Below, one piece after another: positions 23,626-31,176 of a stretch of DNA of 34,279 bases. The number at the start of each line of letters is the position of its first letter. Position 1 is the stretch's first letter. The translations under genes were made by a program, and so were the position numbers. Below the pieces are notes generated by a model. The model was not told where the DNA came from. It worked only from the letters and a program-made list of their open reading frames with translations, and did no database searches. Origin of the DNA: Paraburkholderia tagetis (GTDB lineage: Bacteria; Pseudomonadota; Gammaproteobacteria; Burkholderiales; Burkholderiaceae); NCBI RefSeq assembly GCF_022213065.1, contig NZ_JAKLJA010000061.1:1-34279 (forward strand). The letters run 5' to 3'.

Positions 23626-24891
23626 ATGAGCAAGTTTGAAGACGCCGCCTTCGGGGCGGGACACGACCACATCTTCCTGGGCGCCGCCCATGAGGAAAAC
23701 GAGCGCAGGACCTGGATAGTCATCGCGCTGTGCAGTGCCATGATGGGGGCCGAGATTGTCGGCGGCAGCCTCTTTGGTTCGCTGGCACTGGTCGCCGACG
23801 GGCTGCACATGTCGACGCACGCGGGCGCGATGCTGATTGCGGCCCTCGCGTACACCTACGCGCGCAGGCATGCGACCGATCCCCGTTTTGTCTTCGGCAC
23901 CGGCAAGCTGGGGGATCTTGCGGGCTTCACCAGCGCGATCGTGCTCGCGATGATTGCGCTGCTGATCGCGTATGAAGCCGTCTCACGCTTTTTCTCGCCC
24001 GTACCGATCCACTTCGGTCAGGCAATTCCTATCGCCGTTCTGGGCCTGCTGGTCAACCTCGCCAGCGTCTGGCTGCTGAGCGGCGACCACCATGGCCATA
24101 GCCACGGGCATGGCCATCACGACGACCATGCACATGAGGACGAGGTGCAGCACATCTTCGGCAGCGCCGGTGTCTTTGCCGTGTCGATCTTCGAGGATGG
24201 CGTGCCGCCCGTGTTTCGCATTGCGCCGCAAACCGCGGCTTCGACGCTCTCGGCCGATGCAGTTTCCGTCACGACGATTCGCCTCGACGGCACGCGCCAG
24301 ACCTTCGCGTTCGCCGACCGCGGCGGCTATCTGGAGTCGAAAGAAGATATTCCGGAGCCGCATGCATTCGCGGCCGTTGTCCGGCTGCCAGACGGCGAGC
24401 ATCGCCTCGCATTTGAAGAACACGAGCACGATCACGACGACGCCCACGCCGCCGCAAACCGCGACCACAACATCCGCTCGGCTTACATTCATGTCATTGC
24501 GGACGCGGCCGTTTCGGTGCTGGCGATTATTGGCCTCCTGCTCGCCCGCGCATTCGGCTGGCTCTGGATGGACCCTCTCGCGGGCGTGATCGGCGCGCTG
24601 GTGATTGCGAACTGGTCGTGGGGCTTGATGCGCGATACGGGTGGCATTCTGCTCGACGTGAACCCGGACCGGAAAATGGCCGAGAACGTACGCCACGTCA
24701 TCGAGGACAACGGCGACACGGTGCTTGACCTTCATGTATGGCGCGTCGGCCCGGGTCACATGAGCGCTGTTGTGTCGGTCGCCACCCCGGATACCCAACG
24801 CAGTCCGAGCTTCTACCACGCAGCACTCACGCGTTTCAAGGGTCTTTCCCATGTGACGGTCGAAGTCAACCCGACCCGCGCAGTGGCCTGA
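23626..24891 (+). CDS. dmeF: CDF-family Co/Ni efflux transporter DmeF
   Basis: A 421-residue cation diffusion facilitator with six membrane segments. It exports Co(II) and Ni(II) in exchange for protons. The metal site in TM2 reads LVADGLHMSTHAG (around 58) and in TM5 HVIADAAVSVLA (around 288). A long His-rich loop between TM4 and TM5 begins GDHHGHSHGHGHHDD (about 152-166) and a second one reads EEHEHDHDDAH (about 265-275). The unusual length of the loop domain between these His tracts (about 90 residues) is typical of DmeF. The partner RcnR-like gene lies just upstream. Confidence 0.93.
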   Translation: MSKFEDAAFGAGHDHIFLGAAHEENERRTWIVIALCSAMMGAEIVGGSLFGSLALVADGLHMSTHAGAMLIAALAYTYARRHATDPRFVFGTGKLGDLAGFTSAIVLAMIALLIAYEAVSRFFSPVPIHFGQAIPIAVLGLLVNLASVWLLSGDHHGHSHGHGHHDDHAHEDEVQHIFGSAGVFAVSIFEDGVPPVFRIAPQTAASTLSADAVSVTTIRLDGTRQTFAFADRGGYLESKEDIPEPHAFAAVVRLPDGEHRLAFEEHEHDHDDAHAAANRDHNIRSAYIHVIADAAVSVLAIIGLLLARAFGWLWMDPLAGVIGALVIANWSWGLMRDTGGILLDVNPDRKMAENVRHVIEDNGDTVLDLHVWRVGPGHMSAVVSVATPDTQRSPSFYHAALTRFKGLSHVTVEVNPTRAVA

Positions 24892-24894
24892 GCA

Positions 24895-25089
24895 ATGGCA
24901 GCCAAATCGCCGTGCATCGATGTTTGCGCGTTCGACGGCAAGACCGGCCTTTGCATCGGCTGCCTGCGCACGCGCGAGGAAATCCGCGACTGGAAAAAGA
25001 TGACCGACCATCGGCACCATCAAGTCATCAACGACCGATCCCGGCGAGAGACCCGGGTCAAGCGGGCAATGGCAAATCCGGGGCGGTGA
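24895..25089 (+). CDS. DUF1289 small protein
   Basis: A 64-residue protein starting three bases after the dmeF stop. It has the DUF1289 cysteine pattern SPCIDVCAFDGKTGLCIGC (6-24), followed by R-T-R-E-E-I and a conserved W, which probably binds a metal ion. The function of the family is unknown. Co-location suggests it is co-transcribed with dmeF. Confidence 0.85.
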   Translation: MAAKSPCIDVCAFDGKTGLCIGCLRTREEIRDWKKMTDHRHHQVINDRSRRETRVKRAMANPGR

Positions 25090-25719
25090 ACGGCCGTTCA
25101 CCCGACCAGGGCCGATGACCGAGAAGGGTCGACGATATGACCCATTCAGTTTTGGGCCAGAGCGACGCTGCCCTGCGCAACCGACTGCAACTGCCAACGC
25201 GATTGACGTCGTGCGCGCACACCCGGATGTTCGCCCTGCGAATCTTGACATTACAGCGGAACCATCAAGAATGCCTGTCCCGCTTCAACGCGACCGCCCG
25301 CAGCCCGATTTGCCGGGGCGACGCCCCCCCGGGGCAACGAGACGCATATAGGTTACGTATTATGGGACCACGCGATCGCACAACAGGCGAAAGTTCCGGG
25401 CAAGCACCCGATACCCGCGCGCCATTCGTGAACCAGACGCCCTGAAGCCCCATCACGCGTTCACCTGTGCCGCGACGCAGCGCGGCCGGAGCGGACAGTG
25501 CCAGCGCACACCGTGCGTGACGACCTTCGCCAGGCGTCCGTGCCGACGACCGCAATCTGCCGTCGCGGCGACGCGGTTCAGGCGGGTGCCACAGATGGGG
25601 CAGTCGCAATGCGAAAATGGGAACCTTCGACAAATTAGCCGAGCCGCGCCCCAGCGCCCCTCGAAACTGCGGTAAAGGCCCTAGGATCGGCTCGACAATC
25701 AGGCACTCCGGAAGCCTCC
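25090..25719. other. Intergenic region with possible zinc-finger remnant
   Basis: No firm gene. On the minus strand, about 25458-25625, one frame reads HCDCPICGTRLNRVAATADC and then a WHCPLRPRC motif to a stop, like a small Zn-ribbon protein, but it has no ATG, GTG or TTG start in a sensible place. Other open frames here look like chance. The run GGGGCGACGCCCC (about 25316-25328) can form a short stem. Confidence 0.35.
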
Positions 25720-26193
25720 ATGCCCAACAGAAAACCGCAACGGCAGTCCGCGGCTCGCGTCAAGACGCTGCTGCTTCCCATGGCCCGCAAGGAAGCCGCG
25801 ACGCTCATACTGCGCACGAGACTCATTCTTGAGAGGCTGCGCAGCGGCGAAACCGATCGCTCGCAGATCAACCATCTGTTGCAGATCTGCCTGATTACGG
25901 CATTCGTCACACGGGCCGGATACGGGCAGCTTGCGATCGAACTTTTCGGCCGGGTCGAGCGCGAACTCGGCGAGCTCCTTGTCGAGTTCGATGACGCGCA
26001 ACGATGCGCTTGCCGCGATACGCTGGTGGAAGCGATCACTCAGGTTGTAAACGAATATGATCGCATGCTCGGTGCGGTCCGTCTTGAGATCTTTGCCAGG
26101 GCCAGCGATCATCTTGAAAGGCTCATGGCGGCGGCCACTAACGACGAACCGTCTTCCACCAACGTTCGCAAGAGTCCGGTAAATCCTCGATAA
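25720..26193 (+). CDS. Hypothetical helical protein (157 aa)
   Basis: A 157-residue soluble protein, mostly alpha-helical, with a basic N-terminus (MPNRKPQRQSAARVK). The core is ILRTRLILERLRSGETDRSQ, then GYGQLAIELFGRVERELGEL, then NEYDRMLGAVRLEIFARASD. Similar proteins are scattered in Burkholderia accessory regions and are sometimes named Fis-family regulators; I see no clear helix-turn-helix to support that. GGAAGC precedes the ATG. Coding is likely because third positions are G/C rich throughout and no other frame is open; the function is unknown. Confidence 0.65.
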   Translation: MPNRKPQRQSAARVKTLLLPMARKEAATLILRTRLILERLRSGETDRSQINHLLQICLITAFVTRAGYGQLAIELFGRVERELGELLVEFDDAQRCACRDTLVEAITQVVNEYDRMLGAVRLEIFARASDHLERLMAAATNDEPSSTNVRKSPVNPR

Positions 26194-26693
26194 CATGCGG
26201 CACCGAGTGCGGCGCAAAAGCCCCGTCACCCGGACCGTTTGGGAGGAGCCCCTGCCATTTCCGTGGCGTGATGAATACCACCGCTGCGCGGTCGCCACAA
26301 CCTGGCGCGTCTCATGAGCACGGTGCAGCTTTGTCTCAGCGGGGCCACGCATAGATGCTCGACGGGACTGTCTGCATCGTCGGTGGTTAATCTCCACTGC
26401 GCGGACGATATCGTGCTCCGGTGAATGCGCGGGCAGCCCCGCTGAATGAGGCCGGGTTGCTGCCCGCCCTGACATCGCTGCGTCACCACGCGCGCCACGC
26501 GAACCGCCCACACATCAACATCGCACCGGGTTCGAAAGGCAGGCAGCGCGCCTCGCGACCGTCCATGACCTGCCCGACTATCCGGCCGGATAATCGGCAC
26601 GGCCGGCCATGGAGGTGTGCCTGCAGCGCCGGACACGGCGCGGGGAACGGCGAAGACGTTCCCCGCGGAGCGCGATGAAAAAGGCGCCGCCCG
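26194..26693. other. About 500 bases without a recognised gene
   Basis: High-GC with several chance open frames and no ribosome binding site in front of any. A strong stem-loop, CGCGGGGAACG and CGTTCCCCGCG (about 26639-26665), lies just after the small His-rich gene on the minus strand and may act as its terminator, although no T run follows. Confidence 0.4.
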
Positions 26694-26834
26694 TTACTTC
26701 ACCCAACGGCAGACGCGGTGATGGTGGTGATCCCAGTGGCAGACCTTGTGGGAATGCGCCTCGGCGAGTGCCGGTGCAAGAACGGCCAGTGCGACGGCCA
26801 TCACGGTCAGTGTCTTTGCAACGTATTTCATCAT
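26694..26834 (-). CDS. Small secreted His-rich peptide (46 aa)
   Basis: A gene too short for usual ORF listing. ATGATG starts at 26834 after GGGAGAA. The translation begins MMKYVAKTLTVMAVALAVLA and continues PALAEAHSHKVCHWDHHHHR, ending VCRWVK. The N-terminal 24 residues are a classic signal peptide (K, hydrophobic core, A-L-A cleavage). The mature part of about 22 residues has a four-His run and two cysteines (V-C-H-W and V-C-R-W), which suggests a periplasmic metal-binding peptide with a possible disulfide. Similar mini-proteins occur in Burkholderia genomes as hypothetical proteins. It lies near the metal-resistance genes but is not in their operon. Confidence 0.8.
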   Translation of the reverse strand: MMKYVAKTLTVMAVALAVLAPALAEAHSHKVCHWDHHHHRVCRWVK

Positions 26835-27028
26835 TTCTCCCTGTCACGAAACAGCGGCCAACCATTTGGCCGCCAATGTGTTAACGCCAATACCTGCCAG
26901 CGAGTTTACAGAGCGCGCGTGACACGACGCAAACGGTGTAACGGCCGATGACCAGGCAATAGTGAACACGGGCTTCGGGATGCGAAGGCAACGGGTCGAA
27001 AAGATGCGCACCCGCACGATGCCGGAAT

Positions 27029-27325
27029 TCAGCCCGAAACCAGAAATCGGTCGCGGTTTTGGGCGTCCTGGATCCAGTTGGGTGCGCGAGCCCTCCCCGA
27101 TCAGGTCGCGCCGCTCTACGGGTCACGATACTTTGCGGACGAGACGCCTTTCGGAATGGGACTTTCTCCGCGGCGACGGCCAGAAATCTCCTGCCCCGTG
27201 ATTCCGTACTCCACGCCCCTTGCCCGGAAATCCTCGGGAACAGTCTGAAACTCCGCCTGACGGGCGCCAGTCATCTGAATCTCAAGTTCGGCCATGTGTT
27301 GCTTCCGTTCCCTGTACGTTGCCAC
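27029..27325 (-). pseudogene. H-NS-family gene broken by two nonsense codons
   Basis: AGGAGG (complement of 27332-27337) precedes a GTG at 27325, giving MATYRERKQHMAELEIQMTG and a frame that reaches KYRDP, where a TAG stops it at 27116. Reading on in the same frame shows the missing half of an H-NS DNA-binding domain: SGAT, then TGA at 27101-27103 where the conserved Trp (TGG) should be, then SGRARAPNWIQDAQNRDRFL and a final stop at 27029. The normal motif is Y-x-D-P-x-x-G-x-T-W-S-G-R-G-R-x-P-x-W. So two point mutations (TAG, TGA) remove the DNA-binding part. The 69-residue N-terminal dimerisation part may still be made and could act as a dominant-negative partner for other H-NS proteins. Confidence 0.8.
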
Positions 27326-27545
27326 GTGCCGCCTCCTCAAGCGGGTACCACCGGGAAATGACAGTGACTTTGGGACGACGCCGATCGGTACGTGGACGTG
27401 CTGGCTGGCGATCCGGAAGGTGCCGGTTGCCTCGCCTGAATCGCCCGTCAACGATGCACGCGGGCGGTGGATTGCGTCACGGGATCGTGCACGCAACGGA
27501 AGAATCACCGCAGGGGTGAGTCCCTGCCGGCTGCACCGTGCACAC

Positions 27546-27600
27546 ATCCGTCGTAGCGGGCCGGCGCGGCCAGGGCGAGCGCTCGCCGGCTACGACGGAT
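27546..27600 (-). terminator. Long stem-loop after the tailed H-NS gene
   Basis: ATCCGTCGTAG (27546-27556) pairs perfectly with CTACGACGGAT (27590-27600), with further G/C pairing inside (CCGGCG/CGCCGG). It lies seven bases after the stop of the 203-residue H-NS gene. No clear T run follows, so its role as terminator is probable but not certain. Confidence 0.5.
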
Positions 27601-27606
27601 TTGGGT

Positions 27607-28218
27607 TTACTGGGCCGCCGTTTCAGGCGTGACAGCGACTTCAACCGCAGCCGGTGCTTTTTTCGCCGCAACCTTGCGCGGGGACGCCGCCTTTTTTGCG
27701 GGCGTCGCAGTCTTGCGGGCACGCATACCGTCTGCCGGCGATGCGGCGCGGCGCCCAGGTGCCTTCTTCGCGGGGGCGTTCCTCGCGACGGCCTTCTTCG
27801 CAGCAACGCGCTTCACCGTTGCCTTTTCCGCAGGCGCCGCTTTTGCACCGGCGGACTTCGTCTTCGTACCCGCACCCGCTTCGATGAGGAATTTCGAGCG
27901 GTCCTTCACATCGCTGATCCAGGCCGGCGCACGCCCGCGGCCGCTCCACGTCGCTCCCGTCTTCGGGTCGGCATATTTCGGTTCGACGTGATGCACGCTT
28001 GCCCGGGGAGCCTTCACGTCCCCTTTCGCAGCGAGTGCAGATGGTTTCCTGCCGCGCTTTTTCCCGACAAAACTCTCGATGTCCGCAACGCTCAGTCCGT
28101 GCTTGTGCATCAGGTCACGGATCTTGGTCAGTCCGGTCGACGACTGCTTTTCAGCGATCATTGCCGCCTGTTTCTGCAGTTTTGCTATCTTCACGTTGAT
28201 CGCATCCAGAGTAACCAT
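27607..28218 (-). CDS. H-NS-family protein with histone-H1-like Lys/Ala tail (203 aa)
   Basis: The ATG at 28218 (MVTLDAINVKIAKLQKQAAM) is chosen because AGGAGG (complement of 28226-28231) is seven bases from it; the ATG at 28224 is too close. Residues 1-50 form the coiled-coil oligomerisation part. The H-NS DNA-binding motif is at 81-112 (KYADPKTGATWSGRGRAPAW). Unusually, this is followed by about 88 residues of low-complexity Lys/Ala/Arg/Pro-rich tail with repeats such as AAKKAVARNAPAKKAPGRR, like eukaryotic H1 or the AlgP/HupN type of bacterial histone-like tails. It should bind DNA, silence AT-rich genes, and condense DNA with the tail. Similar tailed H-NS proteins occur in Burkholderiaceae. 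Confidence 0.88.
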   Translation of the reverse strand: MVTLDAINVKIAKLQKQAAMIAEKQSSTGLTKIRDLMHKHGLSVADIESFVGKKRGRKPSALAAKGDVKAPRASVHHVEPKYADPKTGATWSGRGRAPAWISDVKDRSKFLIEAGAGTKTKSAGAKAAPAEKATVKRVAAKKAVARNAPAKKAPGRRAASPADGMRARKTATPAKKAASPRKVAAKKAPAAVEVAVTPETAAQ

Positions 28219-28224
28219 TGCCAT

Positions 28225-28772
28225 CCCTCCTTATCGGGTTTTTGATTCATGCGATCCTGAAACTTCCCTGGTACATCGAAGTTCGTTCTGGCCTGTCACC
28301 ATTGACGCCATCATCGCGCCGCTGATTATCGCGTCAATAATCCACACGTGCAAACTGAAAGCCCCGGGACTGGCTATCGAGCGGTCCAGCGATCAGTTCG
28401 CACACTCAGTTCACGCCTGCACGTGGGTGCTTTCTCCGGAAATGTTTTTTCTTTTTCGGGATTAATGCATCACCGGAAATGAATGCACGCTGTCCCTAAA
28501 CGCCTGCAGACACGATATCTGGTCGATTCCTGTCCCGGGACCCGAAGTCGCACGTCACGCGATCCTCATCGGCAGCCGGAATGATTTCTTCAGCTTGATC
28601 AGGGTCCGCCGCGATATGCGAGCGGCCGAATGCCCCAATAAAATGGCCGCCAATCGCTGAAGCGTTGTGCCGAAGCGCTTCAAGCGGCCCCCGCGTGTTA
28701 TCCTGGTGGCACGGTGCTTGTGGCAATGGATGCCGGTAGATGGCCGGAATAGAGACTGGAAGGGAAAGAAGC
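28225..28772. other. Divergent intergenic region between two H-NS-type genes
   Basis: About 550 bases between divergent H-NS-family genes. It contains AT-richer patches (28300-28340 and 28440-28470, with TTTTTTCTTTTT) suitable for promoters and for H-NS autoregulation. No reading frame in it has a good start and ribosome binding site. Confidence 0.45.
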
Positions 28773-29114
28773 GTGGACGAGCGCAAACGGGACAGCATGG
28801 TGGCGTATCTGCGTCGGAGAATGGCGGAATTCGGCATCGAACCCGACGATCTCGCTGAATCCATCGGACGTGACCAGCGGCGACAGAACGAAATACGTTA
28901 TCGCAACGCCGCAGGGGAAACCTGGGACGGCAGGGGTGAAATCCCGCAGTGGCTTCAACAGGCGATGAGCGCCGGCCAGTCGCTCGAGCATTTCGCCGTC
29001 AACGGGGTGCCCGGTCAGCAGCCGCGCAAGCCCGGCGGCGTCGACTGGCGCAGCGATCCATTTGCCGGCACCCGCCTCGCCGCAGACATGCAATCGCTGG
29101 CATCTCCGGGTTAG
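28773..29114 (+). CDS. H-NS-like nucleoid-associated protein (113 aa)
   Basis: The start is taken as GTG at 28773, after AAGGGAAAG; an upstream in-frame ATG lacks such a site. The N-terminal part (RRRMAEFGIEPDDLAESIGRD, shortened here to RRRMAEFGIEPDD) is helical. Residues around 45-80 carry a variant H-NS DNA-binding motif, YRNAAGETWDGRGEIPQWL, in which S-G-R-G-R-x-P-x-W is D-G-R-G-E-I-P-Q-W, followed by SLEHFAVNG. The change from R to E in the loop that enters the minor groove may alter DNA binding. Its stop overlaps that of the convergent hypothetical gene. Confidence 0.8.
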   Translation: MDERKRDSMVAYLRRRMAEFGIEPDDLAESIGRDQRRQNEIRYRNAAGETWDGRGEIPQWLQQAMSAGQSLEHFAVNGVPGQQPRKPGGVDWRSDPFAGTRLAADMQSLASPG

Positions 29115-29467
29115 CCTGTGCTGTGCTGCTCCAGATATGCGGCGCAGAAGGCGTGCAGCCTTTGCACGATTTCGGTCCGGTAGTTCAGGAACCAGCTTGA
29201 CTGCAGATTGAAAAGCCGCAGCAGGCCCGTCTCATCTTTTGGAAAAGGCCAGTCACGCACCTGCGGAGCCAGCTCCCGGGCGGCGGCGACCAGCCGGGCG
29301 CGGGTGAGCCAGTCGCATTGCGCGCCGTTCGAACCCAGCCAGATCCAGGATGACTCGATCAGATGGTCCGTCCTCAACCAGTCACCACTACGGGCCAACG
29401 TTACAAGCTGCCCCATCACCAGGAAAGCGAGCAGCTCCGCTTTCGTCTCGTCATCCATCAGCGTCAT
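29111..29467 (-). CDS. Hypothetical protein (118 aa)
   Basis: Start ATG at 29467 (MTLMDDETKAELLAFLVMGQ) after GGGGCGAA. The frame extends further upstream but that part looks non-coding. A soluble helical protein with many Trp (DWLRTDHLIESSWIWLGSNG, RDWPFPKDETGLLRLFNLQS). The family is not recognised. Its TAA (29111-29113) overlaps the TAG of the H-NS-like gene on the other strand (29112-29114), so transcription of the two converges. Confidence 0.6.
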   Translation of the reverse strand: MTLMDDETKAELLAFLVMGQLVTLARSGDWLRTDHLIESSWIWLGSNGAQCDWLTRARLVAAARELAPQVRDWPFPKDETGLLRLFNLQSSWFLNYRTEIVQRLHAFCAAYLEQHSTG

Positions 29468-29725
29468 CGTTTCGCCCCACCCGTCATCACTGAACGATTG
29501 GCTATCGTCGTTGAACGCGGCAACGTGCCTCCAAGCACCGGTACCCCTATCCGTATGGCCGCCTGCGCAAAACGCGCGCGCCTGAAGACCACCGGCCGCG
29601 GACATGCCAGGCCGGTGCAGACGCCCCTCGGCGTGGCCCAACCCACGCTACACTCCCCACAGTACCTGTTCGCAGCCCGGTACCCATGCTGTGCGCCGCC
29701 AATCCGCTACCCAAACGAACCAGCC

Positions 29726-29917
29726 ATGGAAGTTCGCGTCAGTTACGAGCACAGCCTCGCGTCCGCACCGGACGAATTCGTCGTTCTCGTTCCATCACAG
29801 GTCGTCGCTCACGTGCCTGCGAACATCCCGCGCGCACTGCTGGCTGAATATGTCACCAGACTGATCATGGAACGGTCGCCGTCCATTGGCCAGATCCGCA
29901 ACCTCAGACTTCTCTAG
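29726..29917 (+). CDS. Possible small hypothetical protein (63 aa)
   Basis: The open frame begins earlier, but the part from ATG 29726 reads like a protein: MEVRVSYEHSLASAPDEFVV, then HVPANIPRALLAEYVTRLIM. No convincing ribosome binding site. Unknown function, coding not certain. Confidence 0.4.
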   Translation: MEVRVSYEHSLASAPDEFVVLVPSQVVAHVPANIPRALLAEYVTRLIMERSPSIGQIRNLRLL

Positions 29918-30220
29918 ACGGCCCCCGCTGGATCACGGCCCTTCACGAACGTTGCGCCCGGAGGACCGGCCTGAGGTTCCGCGAGCCCCATTGCCACGCG
30001 CGGTTGTAGTCGCCGTCAGGCGTTGTCTGAATATAGGATGAGCAACTGTTAGTTGCAACACTCTCCACTGCGGCACAGTCTCGACAGGTCAGAGAGGCGA
30101 AGCTGTCAGTGGCCAACGGCAATGCAACGCAAACCAGCCATCATCACATTGGGAGAAAGCCGTCCTCCGGCGATGCGCGCAGATTGCAGCGTCAAACGTA
30201 GCGGCGATTGAGGCGGCCCA
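29918..30220. other. Intergenic region with a short palindrome
   Basis: No gene seen. GCAACT (30042-30047) and AGTTGC (30051-30056) form a perfect inverted repeat with a three-base centre, in an AT-richer stretch following TTGTCT and TATAGGAT-like boxes; it could be a regulator site. Confidence 0.4.
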
Positions 30221-30772
30221 TCAAACGCTCCCGCCACTGATTGCCTGTCGGACGTTTGCGATGCGAACCTTTACACCGAGCCGCGGGAATTGCACGCTGC
30301 GCCCCTTGGGCGACACTTTGACCGCTTTCAGGTCACGCGCGGTCGGCTCGCGATCAAGCGCGGCGAATTGCGGAAACCTGGTGATCGGGATGTGATACCG
30401 GACTCCGAGCGCGAATTCGACGCGGAGCTTCCCCGCTTTCCTGATGTAGCGTGCACCTGAAATCTGCCAGATGTCTGGCGCCTTCAGCTGCATGGTTCGC
30501 TGGACGGTCAACTTGTAGCCCATCGCGCCGACGATGCGTGCGATGGCACCGAACCCGACATGCTTGTCGGTCAAAGTCCGCTCGAAGGCCTTGCGCGTCA
30601 TCCCTGCGCTGTGCGCGATGTCCCTCCCCCCCAATGCCCGCGCAACATTGCCGAGCGCTTGCAGGCACAACGCTGGGTCGCCCGCTTCGAACGACTGTGC
30701 GAGGTAGCGCCGGAGGATGGCCTCTTCGTCGGTCAGGGAGTCTCCTGCGTCAAACGCTTTTGCTTTCGCCAT
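30221..30772 (-). CDS. HTH addiction-module antidote-like protein fused to DUF2442-like domain
   Basis: A 183-residue protein from ATG 30772 (MAKAKAFDAGDSLT). Residues 13-92 resemble the small HTH antitoxins of HigA/HI1420 type: GDPALCLQALGNVARALGGR, then AGMTRKAFERTLTDKHVGFG and ARIVGAMGYKLTV. Residues about 103-180 look like a DUF2442 domain, which is also found with toxin-antitoxin genes: ISGARYIRKAGKLRVEFALG, FPQFAALDREPTARDLKAVKV and a closing FPRLGVKVRIANVRQA. The two are usually separate proteins. It lies downstream of parDE on the same strand, after a terminator-like hairpin; no toxin partner of its own is visible within the window. No clear ribosome binding site. Confidence 0.65.
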   Translation of the reverse strand: MAKAKAFDAGDSLTDEEAILRRYLAQSFEAGDPALCLQALGNVARALGGRDIAHSAGMTRKAFERTLTDKHVGFGAIARIVGAMGYKLTVQRTMQLKAPDIWQISGARYIRKAGKLRVEFALGVRYHIPITRFPQFAALDREPTARDLKAVKVSPKGRSVQFPRLGVKVRIANVRQAISGGSV

Positions 30773-30789
30773 GGTCTGAAAATGAAGAA

Positions 30790-30824
30790 GCCCGCAAATG
30801 CCAGATGGCTCGCGGGCTTTGTGC
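30790..30824 (-). terminator. Terminator after parDE
   Basis: AAGCCCGC (30790-30797) and GCGGGCTT (30813-30820) form a stem. On the minus strand it is followed by CTTCATTTTC, a T-rich tail. It lies 15 bases after the parE stop and before the HTH-DUF2442 gene. Confidence 0.65.
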
Positions 30825-30837
30825 CGTGCAGATGGTG

Positions 30838-31176
30838 TCAATGGAACTCGCTGTCATCGCTCAACAGCCACGCCGGGATATCACGCTTGCCGTTGAGCAC
30901 GCGCCAGACCTCGACGTGATCCTTGCGCTCAATGTAGAAGATCAGATGCGGGTAGCGATCGAGGGACCAGAAGCGCAGGCCCGGTATGTCCAGCTCATAC
31001 GCGTAACGGGGAGAGCCGATGTTGGGGTGTTTTGCGAGATGCGCGTACGCCTGCTCGATCTCCGCAATGAACCCGAACGCTGCCTGTTCCGAGCCTTCGT
31101 CCACGAGGTAATGGGTCAGCTCGTCTTCTACGTCCTGCCTGGCCAGCCGGGTCGGGATGACGGGCTTGGCCGTCAT
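30838..31176 (-). CDS. parE: ParE/RelE-family toxin
   Basis: A 112-residue toxin of the RelE/ParE superfamily. Typical features are ARQDVEDELTHYL near the start, AEIEQAYAHLAKHPNIGSPR (about 38-57), LRFWSLDRYPHLIFYI (68-83) and VEVWRVLNGKRDIP (88-101). ParE toxins poison gyrase. The start ATG overlaps the parD stop (31173-31176). Confidence 0.88.
   Translation of the reverse strand: MTAKPVIPTRLARQDVEDELTHYLVDEGSEQAAFGFIAEIEQAYAHLAKHPNIGSPRYAYELDIPGLRFWSLDRYPHLIFYIERKDHVEVWRVLNGKRDIPAWLLSDDSEFH

Noticed and set aside
23983..25251. 422-residue minus-strand open frame opposite dmeF
   Set aside because: Antisense shadow of a clear CDF transporter, no start signal.
26226..26636. 136-residue minus-strand open frame
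   Set aside because: No ribosome binding site, Arg/Pro-rich composition, and no recognisable motif.
27546..27600. CRISPR or IS end suspected from a long inverted repeat
   Set aside because: Single copy, located just after a stop codon, and not linked to repeats elsewhere; a stem-loop after a gene explains it better.
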